DNA of 41,433 nucleotides from Paenibacillaceae bacterium (GTDB lineage: Bacteria; Bacillota; Clostridia; Lachnospirales; Lachnospiraceae), in NCBI GenBank assembly GCA_015057715.1, contig SVDS01000026.1, positions 1 to 41,433 of the forward strand, written 5' to 3'. A model generated the notes under the pieces. It did not search any database and was not told where the DNA came from. It worked only from the letters and a program-made list of their open reading frames with translations. Position 1 is the stretch's first letter. Every line of letters starts with the position of its first letter. Position numbers and translations under genes: made by a program. Positions 40,469 to 41,433 of the stretch are shown one piece after another.

Positions 40469-40741
40469 ATGAACTTTACCTACACCCCTAATAAGATTGC
40501 ACTTTATCATTCAGACAGTAATCTGCTGGCTGAAGTTACATTTCCAGACGTAGATGACAACACGGTTAATATTAATCATACCTTTGTAGATGATTCTCTC
40601 AGAGGACAGGGTATCGCAGGTCAGCTGATGAAAGCTGCGGCAGATCATCTGCGCTCGGAAGGAAAAAAAGCAGTTCTGACATGCTCCTATGCTATCACCT
40701 GGTTTGAAAAGCATCCGGAATATCAGGATTTGCTGAAATAA
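40469..40741 (+). CDS. Small GNAT-like N-acetyltransferase, YjdJ type
   Basis: A 90-residue protein of the short GNAT group (COG2388). The acetyl-CoA-binding segment DDSLRGQGIAGQLMKAAADHLRSEG is intact, followed by the typical TCSYAITWFEKHPEYQDLL end. The start at 40469 has AGGAGG 8 bases upstream; the longer in-frame start at 40424 overlaps the -10 box and is rejected. Substrate unknown. Confidence 0.92.
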   Translation: MNFTYTPNKIALYHSDSNLLAEVTFPDVDDNTVNINHTFVDDSLRGQGIAGQLMKAAADHLRSEGKKAVLTCSYAITWFEKHPEYQDLLK

Positions 40742-40746
40742 ATAAT

Positions 40747-40786
40747 AAAAAAATTGCAGGTCTGAAACAACAGATCTGCAATTTTT
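40747..40786. terminator. Bidirectional terminator between convergent genes
   Basis: AAAAATTGCAG / CTGCAATTTTT arms with an inner TCTG/CAGA pair and a 6-base loop; T runs are present on both strands, serving the GNAT-like gene (plus) and the YcxB-like gene (minus). Confidence 0.85.
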
Positions 40787-41294
40787 ATGTTATGCCTTTA
40801 TTTTTTATTTTACCATCTATAAATTTTCTGAAGCTTTCTGCATCTCCTTCAATAAAACCATTTTTATCGAGAGGAATAAACATTCGCCCTTCTAAAATAA
40901 GTATAATCAAATTCTTAGTCTCTATATATTTTAAAATGTGTTGATAGGAAATCTCCCGTTGATTTTTATTTTCTGTAGTCATCAGGATGAGATTCTTAAA
41001 CTCAACCATGCATTCACAATCTGATTTCCCGTACATCACCTGCATGCGCCGCTGATTTAATCGAATCACTTTTTCCAGCTTGGCAATCAATACTCCCGCA
41101 AGAAAAACTGGAGCTGCCACATTAAATATAGTCAACACTCCAATGTCGTGCTTCATAAATTTCATAACAAAATTAATAATAATCAATAAGTACACAATTA
41201 AAAACGGGATTATCAGCTTCCGGTAATAATCCAGTATCACTGCATAATGGTATTCCTTCATGACCTTTTCAGTATGTATACATCGGTTTTTCAT
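40785..41294 (-). CDS. YcxB-like membrane protein
   Basis: A 169-residue protein with two membrane helices (about residues 27-45 and 52-70) and a C-terminal soluble part of about 95 residues with the pattern NQREISYQHILKYIETKNLIILILEGRMFIPLDKNGFIEGD, as in the YcxB-like domain. These are common Firmicutes membrane proteins without a defined role. AAGGGGAG serves as ribosome site. It is convergent with the GNAT-like gene. Confidence 0.75.
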   Translation of the reverse strand: MKNRCIHTEKVMKEYHYAVILDYYRKLIIPFLIVYLLIIINFVMKFMKHDIGVLTIFNVAAPVFLAGVLIAKLEKVIRLNQRRMQVMYGKSDCECMVEFKNLILMTTENKNQREISYQHILKYIETKNLIILILEGRMFIPLDKNGFIEGDAESFRKFIDGKIKNKGIT

Positions 41295-41433
41295 CTTTCT
41301 CCCCTTGAATCTATATTTTACCTTTTCATTCTATCAACTGAATCATCAACAATCAATGATAAAATGGGACAAAGATAACTCTTTTTCCGCCCTATGCCTC
41401 ATTTCTCCGATTTTCCAAACTTTTCTATCCCTA

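Noticed and set aside
1-41433. CRISPR arrays, tRNA, rRNA or prophage genes
   Set aside because: No regularly spaced repeats, tRNA-like cloverleaf ends, rRNA segments or phage structural or integrase genes were recognised.

Overview
The window looks like chromosomal DNA from an anaerobic, low-to-mid GC Gram-positive bacterium of the Lachnospiraceae (Clostridium cluster XIVa type). The reasons are a complete rnfCDGEAB operon in the clostridial order, lipoproteins with clear lipoboxes, strong AGGAGG-type ribosome binding sites, sigma-A-like promoters (TTGACA-17-TATAAT), multiple sugar ABC importers and glycoside hydrolases, and a Gram-positive type SOS box. Nearly all genes lie on the minus strand. 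No rRNA, tRNA, CRISPR array, prophage or insertion sequence was seen.

Layout. (1) 1-5721: a carbohydrate operon on the minus strand (solute-binding lipoprotein, two permeases, LacI regulator, GH127 family beta-L-arabinofuranosidase-like enzyme cut by the window edge), with three TTTAAA-N2-TTTAAA operators around its promoter. (2) 5754-12252: a uronate / 2-keto-3-deoxygluconate locus: KDPG aldolase, two tandem KDG kinases separated by an intrinsic terminator, an IclR regulator, and divergently a LacI regulator with uxaC. Two sets of palindromes (TTCGCATATACGAA and TGTAA-N4-TTACA) are good operator candidates. (3) 12260-14231: a lipoprotein of unknown function and a secreted C39-like cysteine peptidase. 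(4) 14519-20634: a small membrane cytochrome b-like protein and a cytochrome b5-like lipoprotein next to the rnf operon, which makes a ferredoxin:NAD oxidoreductase ion pump. (5) 21058-25267: a MarR-regulated heterodimeric ABC exporter. (6) 25342-27607: an apparently SOS-controlled dinB - unknown small gene - SRAP operon. (7) 27655-28437: an orphan RelA/SpoT-like nucleotidyltransferase-fold protein. (8) 28824-36889: an AgrA/AgrC-type two-component system, then an operon of a membrane-tethered GH3 with reversed domain order, a cytosolic GH3 and a GtrA protein. (9) 37025-41294: small housekeeping or accessory genes, including a winged-helix DNA glycosylase coupled to a cupin, an unlisted 56-residue membrane protein, a truncated DUF1801 gene, a possible ~50-nt orphan RNA, a GNAT-like gene and a YcxB-like protein.

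How the parts fit. Regions 1, 2 and 8 suggest a plant-polysaccharide or glycoside user: GH127 and GH3 enzymes release sugars, ABC importers take them up, and uronates go through UxaC (first step), KDG kinase and KDPG aldolase to pyruvate and glyceraldehyde-3-phosphate; mannonate/altronate steps are not in this window. Reduced ferredoxin from fermentation is used by Rnf for ion pumping. The most unusual points are the predicted bis-heme membrane protein plus b5 lipoprotein beside rnf (with a 7-A tract that puts the expected start codon of the lipoprotein out of frame), the terminator between two KDG kinases, the SOS-linked unknown protein between DinB and SRAP, the permuted GH3 anchored at both ends, and the orphan RelA/SpoT-like gene. 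All functional calls come from reading motifs by eye; no database search was possible.
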